DNA of 13,956 nt from Bacillota bacterium (lineage in GTDB: Bacteria > Bacillota > Clostridia > Christensenellales > Aristaeellaceae): NCBI GenBank assembly GCA_023391725.1, contig JAEWAH010000259.1:1-13956 (forward strand), in the 5' to 3' direction. The notes under the pieces are model-generated. The model saw only the letters and a list, made by a program, of their open reading frames with translations. It did not search any database and had not been told where the DNA came from. Below, in pieces: positions 1-7,388 of the stretch; the stretch's first letter is position 1; the number at the start of each line of letters is the position of its first letter. A program made the translations under genes and the position numbers.

Positions 1-1031
1 GTATACTCCGCCGTGGCAAAGGCGAAAAGGAGCGTGACAGAGGCTAGGGAGGCAAAGGTAAGCGCCAGCCAGCGCAGTGTCTTCATGTCGTTCACGATCA
101 ACTTGATGCGCTGCTTCATCTGCCGGCCCGTCATGGACATGCAGGTGGCCAGCACCGTTACATCGCGCATGCCCTTTTGGGTGGAAGCCGTGACCAGCAT
201 GCCGGCATAGGCAAGCCTGTCCTCTTTGTCCAGCTTGTCTATCACGCGGGCGTCGCACGTAAGTTCGCAGTCGGTGCGGCTCATGGAGGCCGCCCACCAC
301 ACCAGGGGATTGAACCAGTGGATGACGCAGCAAAGGTTGCGGACCAGGCCCCAGAGATTGTCATGCCCTTTCAGGTGGCAGCTTTCGTGAGCCAGCACCC
401 GCATCATATCCTCCGGCGGTGTGGCGACCGGCAACGCAATGAAGGGGCGGAACACGCCCGTAAGACACGCGCTGGGCAAAGGATCGGTCAGATAGACGGG
501 AACGGGTCTTACTTTTTGCTCTTTGCAAAGCGCTATGTACTTCTCCCATATTTCCCCGGATAACTTTTCGACGCGTTTTTTTCGAAGCCGCCTTTGAAAA
601 CGGATATTCTGGAACGCCATATACAAAAGCACAAGGCCCGCACCGCCATAATAGACCCACAAAAGCGCTTTGCCAGACTTCCCGGTGAAAGTGGCGTATG
701 AAATATCAAACGCGATCTGGGCCAGGGGGCCTTCATCCCTGGTGGCATAGTAGATGCCCGTGGCGGTATCCATGAACCGCACGCGTACTTGGTCCGCAAT
801 GGGGCGGACACCCTGATTCTGGCTGTAGGCAGGGCGAATCTCGTTGATGGCGGGATTGGGCAGCGCAAGCGGGCAGAGCAGACGCACCGCCACCAGCAGC
901 CAGGCGAACCAAAGGACGCGGTTGCCCAATTTCCCCCGCAGGAATTTGCGTACAACCAGCATGAGTACGATGGCGATGCCGGCCAGGATATTAGCCTCAA
1001 TCAGAAAATTGTAGACTGTTGCGCTGCGCAT
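1..1031 (-). CDS. BlaR1/MecR1-type M56 membrane metallopeptidase, 3' end cut off by window
   Basis: A single frame is open from an ATG at 1031 to the window edge (343 codons plus two bases), so the C-terminus is missing. The start has a good ribosome site (AAGGGGGG, about 5 nt away) and lies 22 nt after the BlaI-type gene. The N-terminus has hydrophobic segments at about residues 10-27 and 38-57, and another follows near 120-140. A cytosolic metallopeptidase domain comes next, with HESCH at residues 215-219 (HExxH zinc site) and ELTCD at 256-260, which fits the third ligand of M56 peptidases; a further hydrophobic segment starts near 327. In this family, signal sensing activates the protease, which inactivates the partner BlaI repressor. 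The extracellular sensor domain, if there is one, lies outside the window, so a beta-lactam ligand cannot be claimed. Confidence 0.9.
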   Translation of the reverse strand, partial: MRSATVYNFLIEANILAGIAIVLMLVVRKFLRGKLGNRVLWFAWLLVAVRLLCPLALPNPAINEIRPAYSQNQGVRPIADQVRVRFMDTATGIYYATRDEGPLAQIAFDISYATFTGKSGKALLWVYYGGAGLVLLYMAFQNIRFQRRLRKKRVEKLSGEIWEKYIALCKEQKVRPVPVYLTDPLPSACLTGVFRPFIALPVATPPEDMMRVLAHESCHLKGHDNLWGLVRNLCCVIHWFNPLVWWAASMSRTDCELTCDARVIDKLDKEDRLAYAGMLVTASTQKGMRDVTVLATCMSMTGRQMKQRIKLIVNDMKTLRWLALTFASLASVTLLFAFATAEY

Positions 1032-1053
1032 ATGTACCCCCCTTGTAGCTCCG

Positions 1054-1431
1054 CTATTCTTTGGACGTGCCTTCCAATATCTTCATGATCTCCTGTATTT
1101 CTTCTTCCGTCATATTCCCCCGCTCCACCAGGTTTGTGACAAGCAGGGAAGCCTTTCCCGAGAATAGGCGCTTAAGCAGCGTATCGGTCTGCTCCCGAGT
1201 CACCCTTTCCTTGTCCACTTTGGGAAGGTAGCGCTTTACACCGCCTGTTTCATCAATGTCTACCGTGCCTTTTTGGTTCATCCTCTTGAGCAGCGTGGTC
1301 ACGGTATTTTTTGTCCAGCCGGTCGCCTCGCAAAGCGCTCTGGTGATCTCCATCATCGTCAGCGGGCTCTTATCCCAAAGCAGCTGCATGATCTTCCATT
1401 CGGCCTCCGTCAAGGCTGTCTTTTGATTCAT
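1054..1431 (-). CDS. BlaI/MecI/CopY-family winged-helix repressor
   Basis: This 125-residue protein has the usual length of BlaI/MecI repressors. The winged helix spans about residues 6-75: LTEAEWKIMQLLW opens the domain and WTKNTVTTLLKRM is the recognition-helix region typical of the family. The C-terminal part (about 78-125) is helical and would form the dimer, ending in the acidic EEEIQEIMKILE stretch. Such repressors bind DNA as dimers and are inactivated by proteolysis through a BlaR1/MecR1 partner, and the M56 peptidase gene follows 22 nt downstream, so the two form an operon. The ATG at 1431 has AAAGGTGAG about 9 nt upstream. A consensus-like promoter and a perfect palindrome just upstream suggest autorepression. 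Target genes beyond itself are unknown. Confidence 0.93.
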   Translation of the reverse strand: MNQKTALTEAEWKIMQLLWDKSPLTMMEITRALCEATGWTKNTVTTLLKRMNQKGTVDIDETGGVKRYLPKVDKERVTREQTDTLLKRLFSGKASLLVTNLVERGNMTEEEIQEIMKILEGTSKE

Positions 1432-1452
1432 TGAACGCTCTCACCTTTCTCG

Positions 1453-1470
1453 GTTAGACAATTGTCTAAC
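1453..1470. promoter_or_regulatory. Probable BlaI-type operator, perfect 18 bp palindrome
   Basis: GTTAGACAATTGTCTAAC reads the same on both strands. It begins 3 bp downstream of the proposed -10 box, so it covers the expected transcription start of the repressor gene, where a bound dimer would block transcription. Known BlaI/MecI boxes are dyads with a TACA/TGTA core; this one has a GACA/TGTC core. That the local BlaI-type protein binds it is inference from position and symmetry. Confidence 0.8.
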
Positions 1471-1473
1471 TGC

Positions 1474-1502
1474 AGTGTACAACCATTGGCAATGTGTGTC
1501 AA
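1474..1502 (-). promoter_or_regulatory. Sigma-A-like promoter of the blaI/M56 operon
   Basis: On the minus strand a perfect TTGACA (1502-1497) is followed after exactly 17 bp by TACACT (1479-1474), which matches the -10 consensus at 4 of 6 bases. Transcription should start near 1465-1468, inside the 18 bp palindrome. This gives a leader of about 35 nt before the repressor ATG. Confidence 0.75.
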
Positions 1503-1550
1503 TGGACGAATTGTAACAAATATCCAACCCATTTGCTCTGGCAGCGGGTA

Positions 1551-1594
1551 TGCAATAAGAAAAGCCGACCTCGCGGCCGGCTTTTCTTGTTGCA
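1551..1594 (-). terminator. Intrinsic terminator closing the GH2-ABC-GH43 operon
   Basis: Seventeen-base arms (1551-1567 and 1578-1594) pair with one imperfection around a short GC-rich centre. The minus-strand RNA has GC-rich inner pairs followed by a CUUUUCUU stretch in the outer arm. It begins about 30 nt after the GH43 stop codon and lies before the blaI promoter, so it separates the two transcription units. It is symmetric enough to work in both directions, but no plus-strand gene needs it. Confidence 0.8.
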
Positions 1595-1624
1595 TAGTAT
1601 GGAGAGCTTTTTACTCGCAGATCG

Positions 1625-3055
1625 TCAGGGGTTCCCCAATACGATGACTTCCCCCAGGGAGGATTGCGATTCCAGCTTGATTTCAAGCGTGGTCACATCC
1701 ATCGCGTCAAAGTGTATGACCTGGCAGCCGCCGGGCACACCCGCGTAACCTGTCAGGTCCACAGGCGTCTCATACGCACCATTTACGACAAGCGTGCCCT
1801 TGGCGTTTGCCTCGGGGCCGGGATACAGGATCACCGTGTCGGCCTTGACGGGCTTTTCAAAAGCCATGCTGGCCTGCGTGCCCCGGAAGGCATATGCCGC
1901 GGATGCGGGAGAGACGCAGTAATCCCCATCCGTAAGCCCCTGACCATTTTCGCCCTCAGCAGTGAGAGCAGCCAGCGGGGCAACGTTCTTCACATCCAGC
2001 AAGGCATAGGGCAAGAGCTGGACTGCCCGGGTCGGCCCATTGATATAGGCCGTGCCGTCCGCGTGGAACCCCGCCCTGTCATAGTTCAGCTGCCGGTTTC
2101 CGGAAGGCATGTCGGGGTAGGTATGGGTATGATAGGCGGTGAAGAGTTCTTCCCCCACGGTGAAAAAGCTGTTGTGGCCGGGACCGGAGATGACCACCTT
2201 GCCATCCGCCTCCACATAGCGCAGGATGGGGTTGGTGTCCGCCTTCACAAAGGGGCCGTTGGGACTATCGGAGACCGCCACGCCTACGTCGTAGGCCTTG
2301 TCCTCAAAATAGTTGCCGCTGTAATAGAGATAGTATTTCCCATCATGCTTGACCACCACGGGGCCCTCGTTCCAGCGCCACTCGCTGCCCCCGGTCTCCC
2401 AGGGCTGCTCCGGGGCGGTGAGCTTCTTAGGTTCCCCCACGGTGGATAAAAGGTCCTGTGCCAGCTGCACCACATAGAGATCGCTCTGGTGGATGCGGCC
2501 CACCACATTCTCCGAGCAGTCCCGGGCATAGTACAGATACGGCGTGCCATCCTCATCCACGAAAAGGCTGGCGTCGATCACAGCATAGCCGGGGTCAAAA
2601 AGCGGCGCGTCCAGCGGGTCCTTGTACAGGCCCTGGGGCTCATCGGCAAAGGCGATGCCAATGCGCAGGCTCTTGTCGGCGGCACGCCTGGCGGAAAACA
2701 GCATCACATACTTGCCCTGGTATTCGTACACTTCCGGGGCCCAATAATCGCCGCTGCCCCAGGAGACGCGCAGCAGCGCTTTTTTCTTGCCGCCAAAAGT
2801 CTTTAGATCCTCGGAGATTCGGACATTGAACCCCACGCCGCCGCCGGTGGCAAAGGCGTAGTACTTCCCATCCACAGGGAGGATGAAGGGATCGCCAATG
2901 TTATCGACGTTCAAAGGATTGCTGTAGAACCTTTGGGCGATCTCCCCCGCGTCCTTTACGGCCAAGGGGGAAAGGGTACCGGCGGAAGCGGACGTTGCAA
3001 GCATGGCACACATGATGATCACACCTCCCAGACGGGCAAAGAATCTCTTGTACAT
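1625..3055 (-). CDS. Secreted glycoside hydrolase family 43 enzyme with C-terminal beta-rich domain
   Basis: The protein has 476 residues. It starts with a signal peptide (basic MYKRFFAR, hydrophobic core, likely cleavage after ASA at about residue 25). The one cysteine there is not in a lipobox, so release from the membrane is expected. The five-bladed propeller catalytic domain covers about 45-350. The GH43 triad is visible: D55 in NIGDPF (base), D161 in VIDAS (pKa modulator) and E230 in WNEGP (acid). GPGHNSFF adds the histidine common in the active site. About 120 C-terminal residues look like a beta-sandwich accessory or binding domain. GH43 enzymes act on arabinofuranosides, xylosides or galactofuranosides, and the substrate cannot be read here. 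It is the last gene of the transporter operon, 12 nt after the acyltransferase, with a GGGAGGAG ribosome site. Confidence 0.92.
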   Translation of the reverse strand: MYKRFFARLGGVIIMCAMLATSASAGTLSPLAVKDAGEIAQRFYSNPLNVDNIGDPFILPVDGKYYAFATGGGVGFNVRISEDLKTFGGKKKALLRVSWGSGDYWAPEVYEYQGKYVMLFSARRAADKSLRIGIAFADEPQGLYKDPLDAPLFDPGYAVIDASLFVDEDGTPYLYYARDCSENVVGRIHQSDLYVVQLAQDLLSTVGEPKKLTAPEQPWETGGSEWRWNEGPVVVKHDGKYYLYYSGNYFEDKAYDVGVAVSDSPNGPFVKADTNPILRYVEADGKVVISGPGHNSFFTVGEELFTAYHTHTYPDMPSGNRQLNYDRAGFHADGTAYINGPTRAVQLLPYALLDVKNVAPLAALTAEGENGQGLTDGDYCVSPASAAYAFRGTQASMAFEKPVKADTVILYPGPEANAKGTLVVNGAYETPVDLTGYAGVPGGCQVIHFDAMDVTTLEIKLESQSSLGEVIVLGNP

Positions 3056-3067
3056 AGTTCTCCTCCC

Positions 3068-4159
3068 TTATGGCGCGGGTGTGGCCACAGTCGCAGCCTT
3101 TTCCGCTTCCCGCGGCTTTTTGTCGGCCTTTTCACTGGTGCGCCCTGCCAGAGAAGCCACGATACTGATGGCGGCAATCAGCACCGCCGTCCAAAGCAGT
3201 GCTCCCCCCGGGGCGGCGATGGGTTGTTTCCAGAACCAGATGTCCCGCTTGGTAACTATGGGCGCGGCATTCAGCCCGGCCAAAGTGAAGAGTGTCAGGT
3301 TGCTGGCCAGAAGGTAAAACAGCGATTTTCTGCCAACGTTGCGCAGCCAGCCGTCCGCCTCGCGAAGGACGGGAGGCAATGTACCGATCTTGGCCATCAA
3401 AAAGCTCAGCGTAACCGGAGAGAATCCGGTCAGGAGCACCCAAGGCAGCGACGGGGGGAAGCGCTCAGGCAGACCGCCAATCGCCGTATAGATCCCTCCG
3501 ATAAGTGTCGCGCCAAGCCCGATGCCGAACAGGACCCAGCCGTGCTTGTGGGTGGTCTGCCAATAGATGCCCAGCAGCAGGTAGGCGGCGTACTGCACAA
3601 CCGGGAAGCAGGCAAAGCCGCGGGTGCCGATGAGAAGGCCAATTTGGGGCGTTTTGATCAGATCATACGGCAAAAAGCACAAAGCAAGGCTTACCACTGA
3701 CACGATCAGCGTGGGTACAAAGCGTGTGGAAAGCCACTTCAAGGGCTTGAAGAAGATCAACACAAGCAAGGCAAAAGCCGCAAAGCCCGCCAGGAATTCC
3801 GACCAGCCGGGGATATCGGAAAGCAAAAGCACCTTCTCCACCGTGAGGGTATTGAACGGAGAATGTTCCCTAAGGATCCGAAAGCCCAGGCCCGAGAGTA
3901 CAAACACCACGTACATCGTCAGCGCGACCTTGAGTAGACGCGGCCAGGCCTTTTTGAAGGACTTTTGCAGATACGCGACGGCGGAGCTGCGGCCAAAGCA
4001 AAACACAAAGGTGGGGAACGCCAGAATATTAACGATGTCGGTGATACGGTTAACGGCGGGGAAAGCCCCGCCGTTGCCGAAGAATTGGAGCACGTGGCAG
4101 TATACCATGATCAGCACCAGAAACCCGCGAATCCTGTCGATGCTCTTGTCGTATTGCAT
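3068..4159 (-). CDS. Integral-membrane acyltransferase-like protein (AT3 or HGSNAT/DUF1624-like)
   Basis: This 363-residue protein has roughly ten hydrophobic segments. It opens with SIDRIRGFLVLIMVYCHV, the arginine-then-histidine first-helix pattern of membrane acyltransferases of the acyltransferase-3 and heparan-glucosaminide acetyltransferase-like groups. FPVVQYAAYLLLGIY (about residues 185-200) and GRKSLFYLLASN (about 285-296) also resemble those families. The tail from about residue 343 is rich in Lys, Glu, Ala and Pro and should be cytosolic. Such proteins move acyl groups across the membrane onto sugars. The ATG follows the permease stop codon after one base, with AAAGGA ahead, so translation is probably coupled to the transporter. 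The exact family is uncertain, and its acceptor could be an imported sugar, an envelope glycan or the target polymer. Confidence 0.65.
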   Translation of the reverse strand: MQYDKSIDRIRGFLVLIMVYCHVLQFFGNGGAFPAVNRITDIVNILAFPTFVFCFGRSSAVAYLQKSFKKAWPRLLKVALTMYVVFVLSGLGFRILREHSPFNTLTVEKVLLLSDIPGWSEFLAGFAAFALLVLIFFKPLKWLSTRFVPTLIVSVVSLALCFLPYDLIKTPQIGLLIGTRGFACFPVVQYAAYLLLGIYWQTTHKHGWVLFGIGLGATLIGGIYTAIGGLPERFPPSLPWVLLTGFSPVTLSFLMAKIGTLPPVLREADGWLRNVGRKSLFYLLASNLTLFTLAGLNAAPIVTKRDIWFWKQPIAAPGGALLWTAVLIAAISIVASLAGRTSEKADKKPREAEKAATVATPAP

Positions 4160-4160
4160 A

Positions 4161-5048
4161 TTATCCTTTGATGCCCGAACCCAGGTTCAGGCCACCTAAA
4201 AAGTATTTTTGAGCCAGCAGATAAATCAGGAACGTGGGGATCATGCCCATGACGCCGCCAGCCAATTGACGGACGATGTGGGTACCTTCGCTGACCTGCA
4301 AAAGCCGAAGGCCAGGGGTCAAGGTCAGGTTCTTGGGATTGGTGATGGCGATGGAGGGCCATACGAAGTCGTTCCACGCGCCAGTGAAGGCGAAGAGCGC
4401 CACCACCGTCAGAACAGGCCGCAGGCTGGGCAGGATGATGCGCAAATACGTCTGCCAAGGGCCGGCGCCATCGATGGACGCCGCCTCATCCAACTCCCTG
4501 GGCACACCCTTTAAGAAGTTGCGGATCAGGAAGATATTGAACACGCCCGCGACGCCGGGGAAGATGATGGCTGGCAGCTTATCCAGCCACTTTAAGGTGT
4601 TCATGATCTGGAACAAGGGCACCAGGCCAACCACGTTGGGGAACATCGACATGCCGAACACTGTCCAGAAGATGGCTTCCTTGCCACGGAAGTGCAGCCG
4701 CTCATAAGCAAAAGCGGAGGTGGAGGTCACAAACAGTACCAGGATCACTTGGCTGATAGCTACGATCAGGGAATTCTTCATCCACCCCAGGATGGGGGTG
4801 GTGGCGGTATTGAACACATAGGCATAATTCTCAAGGGTCCAGGTGTAGGGAATGACGTTCTTCAGCTTTAAGTACTGCTTCGCCTCGGCGCTGGGCTTTA
4901 AGCTGGAGAAGATGGTCCATACCAAGGGCATAACCCATACCATCATCAATACGAACAGGAAAACAAAAGCAATAAGTTTACCAAGATTTCTGTGCATCCA
5001 CGCTTCCATGGAGCGCGGTCTGCGGGAATAAGCCTTTACCGATATCAT
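4161..5048 (-). CDS. Sugar ABC transporter permease, MalG type (CUT1)
   Basis: This 295-residue inner-membrane permease has about six membrane segments. The first is the FVFLFVLMMVWVMPLVWTIF stretch near residue 35. The cytosolic EAA loop, which docks the ATPase, is canonical: EAASIDGAGPWQTYLRIILP beginning at E188. The SSLKP motif after the first helix and the C-terminal QKYFLGGLNLGSGIKG are typical of MalG-type subunits of carbohydrate uptake (CUT1) systems. AAAGGAGG lies 8 nt before the ATG, and only 14 nt separate it from the preceding permease. It pairs with that permease to form the channel for sugars delivered by the binding protein. No ATPase gene is present in the window, so a shared MsmK/UgpC-type ATPase encoded elsewhere is likely. 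Confidence 0.95.
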   Translation of the reverse strand: MISVKAYSRRPRSMEAWMHRNLGKLIAFVFLFVLMMVWVMPLVWTIFSSLKPSAEAKQYLKLKNVIPYTWTLENYAYVFNTATTPILGWMKNSLIVAISQVILVLFVTSTSAFAYERLHFRGKEAIFWTVFGMSMFPNVVGLVPLFQIMNTLKWLDKLPAIIFPGVAGVFNIFLIRNFLKGVPRELDEAASIDGAGPWQTYLRIILPSLRPVLTVVALFAFTGAWNDFVWPSIAITNPKNLTLTPGLRLLQVSEGTHIVRQLAGGVMGMIPTFLIYLLAQKYFLGGLNLGSGIKG

Positions 5049-5062
5049 TTTGCCGCCCTCCT

Positions 5063-6007
5063 TTATTGCGCGTTTGCCCGAAGAACACGGAATTGGATCA
5101 CGGATACCGCCAGGATCACCACGCCCAGGACAAGCGCCATGGCCGAAGCCATGCCGGGGTCGCCCCCCGCCCTGCCAAAGCCCAGGTCGAATATATACAT
5201 TAGCAATACATAATTGCTGCGTTTATCAAAGCCATTGATAACGCCTGTGGTGGGGCCGCCGCCATTGAACATGAGCGGCTGTCCGTAAATGCCGAATTGG
5301 GAGATTACGCTGGTGATGGCCGTGTACGTCAAAGGATAGCGCATGCCGGGCACGGTGATGTGCCAAAACTGCTGCACCGCGTTGGCGCCGTCCACCGAAG
5401 CGGCCTCATAAAGTTCCTGGGGAATGGAGGCCAGCGCGCTTTGATAAATGATCATATTGCCGCCCGACACCCACCAGATGGTGATGATGACAAGGGCGAC
5501 CCAGTTATAGGGAATGTTGCTGCCCCAGTTCAGTTTGCCCAAGTGCAGGAATTGGTTGATGAAGCCGGCGGACATGTTGAACATGTAGCCCCAGCTGAGC
5601 ATTACCACAGCAATGGACAGTAGCGCGGGCAGGTAGAAGATCGACTGAAAAACCTTGTGTGCAAAGGGTTTGCGCTGCAGCGCCACCGCCAGCAAAAGCG
5701 GGACGATGATCTGGAAAGGCACCGTCATCAGCACGAACTTGACGGTATTGGCAAGCCCCCAGCGCAGCTGCCAGTAGTATTGCGAATTCTGATTAAAAAA
5801 GAGTGTCTTAAAATTATTAAGGCCAGTAAACACCATGGGCTTGCCCAATTGCCAATTAGAAAAGGCGGAAGCAACACCCACTATTGCGGGAACCAGGAAA
5901 AACACCGCAAAAAGCACAAGATGCGGTAAAAGGAAAGAAAGCGCCGTCAAGCGCGTTTTCCAGGGGTGTTTCCCAATAGCGCGTGCCGCGATGGCTTTAG
6001 CGGTCAT
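5063..6007 (-). CDS. Sugar ABC transporter permease, MalF type (CUT1)
   Basis: This 314-residue membrane protein has about six hydrophobic segments, beginning with LSFLLPHLVLFAVFFLVPAI at about residues 24-43. The EAA loop starts at E201 (EAASVDGANAVQQFWHITVP), as expected for the MalF-type subunit. It lacks the long periplasmic insertion of the E. coli MalF, as is normal for CUT1 permeases of Gram-positive bacteria. AAGGAG sits 8 nt before the ATG. It follows the binding-protein gene after 86 nt that contain a strong hairpin, and overlaps nothing. It forms the channel heterodimer with the MalG-type protein encoded next. The substrate is inferred only from context: oligosaccharides released by the locus glycosidases. 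Confidence 0.95.
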   Translation of the reverse strand: MTAKAIAARAIGKHPWKTRLTALSFLLPHLVLFAVFFLVPAIVGVASAFSNWQLGKPMVFTGLNNFKTLFFNQNSQYYWQLRWGLANTVKFVLMTVPFQIIVPLLLAVALQRKPFAHKVFQSIFYLPALLSIAVVMLSWGYMFNMSAGFINQFLHLGKLNWGSNIPYNWVALVIITIWWVSGGNMIIYQSALASIPQELYEAASVDGANAVQQFWHITVPGMRYPLTYTAITSVISQFGIYGQPLMFNGGGPTTGVINGFDKRSNYVLLMYIFDLGFGRAGGDPGMASAMALVLGVVILAVSVIQFRVLRANAQ

Positions 6008-6039
6008 TTTGATTACTCCTTCGCTGGTAAATGATGAAA

Positions 6040-6075
6040 CCGGGGCGCCGGATGAATGATCTTCCGGCGTCCCGG
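6040..6075 (-). terminator. Hairpin between binding-protein and permease genes (partial terminator or mRNA stabiliser)
   Basis: The arms 6040-6052 and 6063-6075 are 13 bases long, very GC-rich, pair with a single mismatch and enclose a 10-base loop. On the minus strand the stem is followed by UUUCAUCAUUU. It sits 18 nt after the binding-protein stop. Hairpins in this place are known in sugar ABC operons to protect the upstream mRNA or to lower permease transcription, so that the binding protein is made in excess. That role here is inference. Confidence 0.65.
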
Positions 6076-6093
6076 ATGGTTACCTTATGGATA

Positions 6094-7317
6094 TTACTTC
6101 GCAGCGAGCTTCTCGTCTACCTTCTGCTGCAGGGCGGTGGCATAATCCTGGGAGGTCATGCGGCCGAAGACGCTTTCCCAGCCCATGGGATCAAGGGTGT
6201 CCACAACCAAGCCGTAGTTGATGTAGTGGGAAACGGTCATGCTCTCACCATAGTTGGACAGGAAGGACTGCTTCATTTCCTGATAGGCGGGATCCTCCAG
6301 CAGCTTCAGGGAAGCAACGGTCTGGCCGGCCTGCGCCCAGAGCATGGAGTTGTCACGCACGTACTGCAGGAACTTGGTGATAGCGGCCTGCTTTTCGGGG
6401 GTGGTGTCCTTCTTGAACTCTACGAACTGGTGGGAAGAAGCCCAGAACTTCACGTTGGCGGGATCATACTGGGGAAAGATCGCCATGGCGTAGTTGAAGG
6501 GAGCTTCCTTCAGGCCGTTGTTCATCCAGATGCCTTCGGGGCAGAACACTTCCATGCCGGAAGCGAACAGGCCGCCAAAGGGATCGTCGCCGTCGACGCT
6601 GGTAAGACCCGCATCATGCATGGCCTTCAGATCGTCCAGAACCTTGGTGAACTTTTCGTTGTTCAGGGTGGCGGCAACGCCGTCTTCGGACATCTGGCCG
6701 CCCAGCTGATAGTACATGGACAGGATGTAGGGGCGGTTCCAGGTCAGGCCGATACCGGTGATTTCGTCAGCCTTGGCCTTTTCGGCAACAGCCTTCACCT
6801 CGTCCCAGGTGATGATGTTGTCGGCCATAACGGGGGTTTCCAGGTCATACTGGGCCAACAGGTCCAGGTTCACGTAGCACACGAAGGAGTGCACGTCCAG
6901 GGGCAGGGAATAACGGGTGCCGTTGATATCGCCCATGGCCCAGCCAGCGGACAGATACTGTTCGGGAGCGAAGTCGCCATTGGCCATCACCTGGTCGATG
7001 GGCATGATGATGCCGTCTTTGACGAACTGCGCGATGCGCTCGGCATGCACGATGGCAACGTCCGGAACGCCTTCACCGGAAGTAACAGCCAAGGGAGCCT
7101 TGGTGTACAGGTCGGAAGCGTCCATCTTCATGTGGTTGACCTTGATGTCGGGGTTAGCAGTGTTGAAATCGGAAACCAGCTGATCCATGTTCACGCCGTC
7201 TTCGCCGGTGAACACGGTCCAGAAGTCCAGTTCCACGGGCGCGGAAGCTGCGAGAGACGCAGGAACCATTGCCAGAACCAGCAACATGGACAGAACCAAT
7301 GCCAGGGTCTTTTTCAT
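6094..7317 (-). CDS. Extracellular sugar-binding protein of ABC transporter (family 1 SBP), no lipobox
   Basis: Starting at the ATG at 7317, the protein has 407 residues. AAAGGAGG lies 7 nt upstream; the frame stays open further upstream but that part has no comparable site. MKKTLALVLSMLLVLAM is a signal peptide with likely cleavage near SLA-AS at about residue 24. The mature part is a family 1 solute-binding protein: ELDFWTVFTGEDG at the N-terminus, NTANPDIKV, GVPDVAIVHAERIAQFVKDGIIMPID, and TRYSLPLDVHSFVCYVNLDLL. It should capture a sugar or oligosaccharide and deliver it to the two permeases encoded downstream. Unusually for a Gram-positive system, no cysteine follows the signal peptide, so lipid anchoring is not expected. 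A hairpin lies just upstream and a strong one downstream. The substrate is unknown. Confidence 0.93.
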   Translation of the reverse strand: MKKTLALVLSMLLVLAMVPASLAASAPVELDFWTVFTGEDGVNMDQLVSDFNTANPDIKVNHMKMDASDLYTKAPLAVTSGEGVPDVAIVHAERIAQFVKDGIIMPIDQVMANGDFAPEQYLSAGWAMGDINGTRYSLPLDVHSFVCYVNLDLLAQYDLETPVMADNIITWDEVKAVAEKAKADEITGIGLTWNRPYILSMYYQLGGQMSEDGVAATLNNEKFTKVLDDLKAMHDAGLTSVDGDDPFGGLFASGMEVFCPEGIWMNNGLKEAPFNYAMAIFPQYDPANVKFWASSHQFVEFKKDTTPEKQAAITKFLQYVRDNSMLWAQAGQTVASLKLLEDPAYQEMKQSFLSNYGESMTVSHYINYGLVVDTLDPMGWESVFGRMTSQDYATALQQKVDEKLAAK

Positions 7318-7337
7318 GGGTGATCCTCCTTTATTAT

Positions 7338-7357
7338 ATACCGCCTTACGGCGATAT
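7338..7357 (-). other. Small hairpin just upstream of the binding-protein ribosome site
   Basis: In minus-strand RNA an 8 bp stem (one G-U pair) closes a GUAA loop, which belongs to the stable GNRA class. It ends 5 nt before the AAAGGAGG ribosome site at 7332-7325, in the 71 nt gap after the GH2 gene. It could be a 5' stabiliser or a stop for exonucleases after processing. No function is shown by the sequence alone. Confidence 0.5.
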
Positions 7358-7388
7358 TTCGAAATGGGAGAGCGGGGAAACCGGATGC

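Noticed and set aside
361..1000. Apparent broken or overlapping short frames at the left end, as if the peptidase gene were frameshifted
   Set aside because: Translation from the ATG at 1031 is open without interruption to position 1 and contains both zinc motifs. The short frames are shadows of this truncated gene.
6031..7323. Long plus-strand open frame (430 codons) opposite the binding-protein gene
   Set aside because: It is antisense to a clear solute-binding protein, has a low-complexity, Gly/His/Val-rich translation with no family motif, and no convincing ribosome site. It is a by-product of codon bias in the real gene.
7333..7338. A perfect TATAAT on the minus strand just before the binding-protein gene, read as a promoter
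   Set aside because: Transcription would start inside the ribosome site, leaving almost no leader, and no good -35 box lies 16-18 bp upstream.
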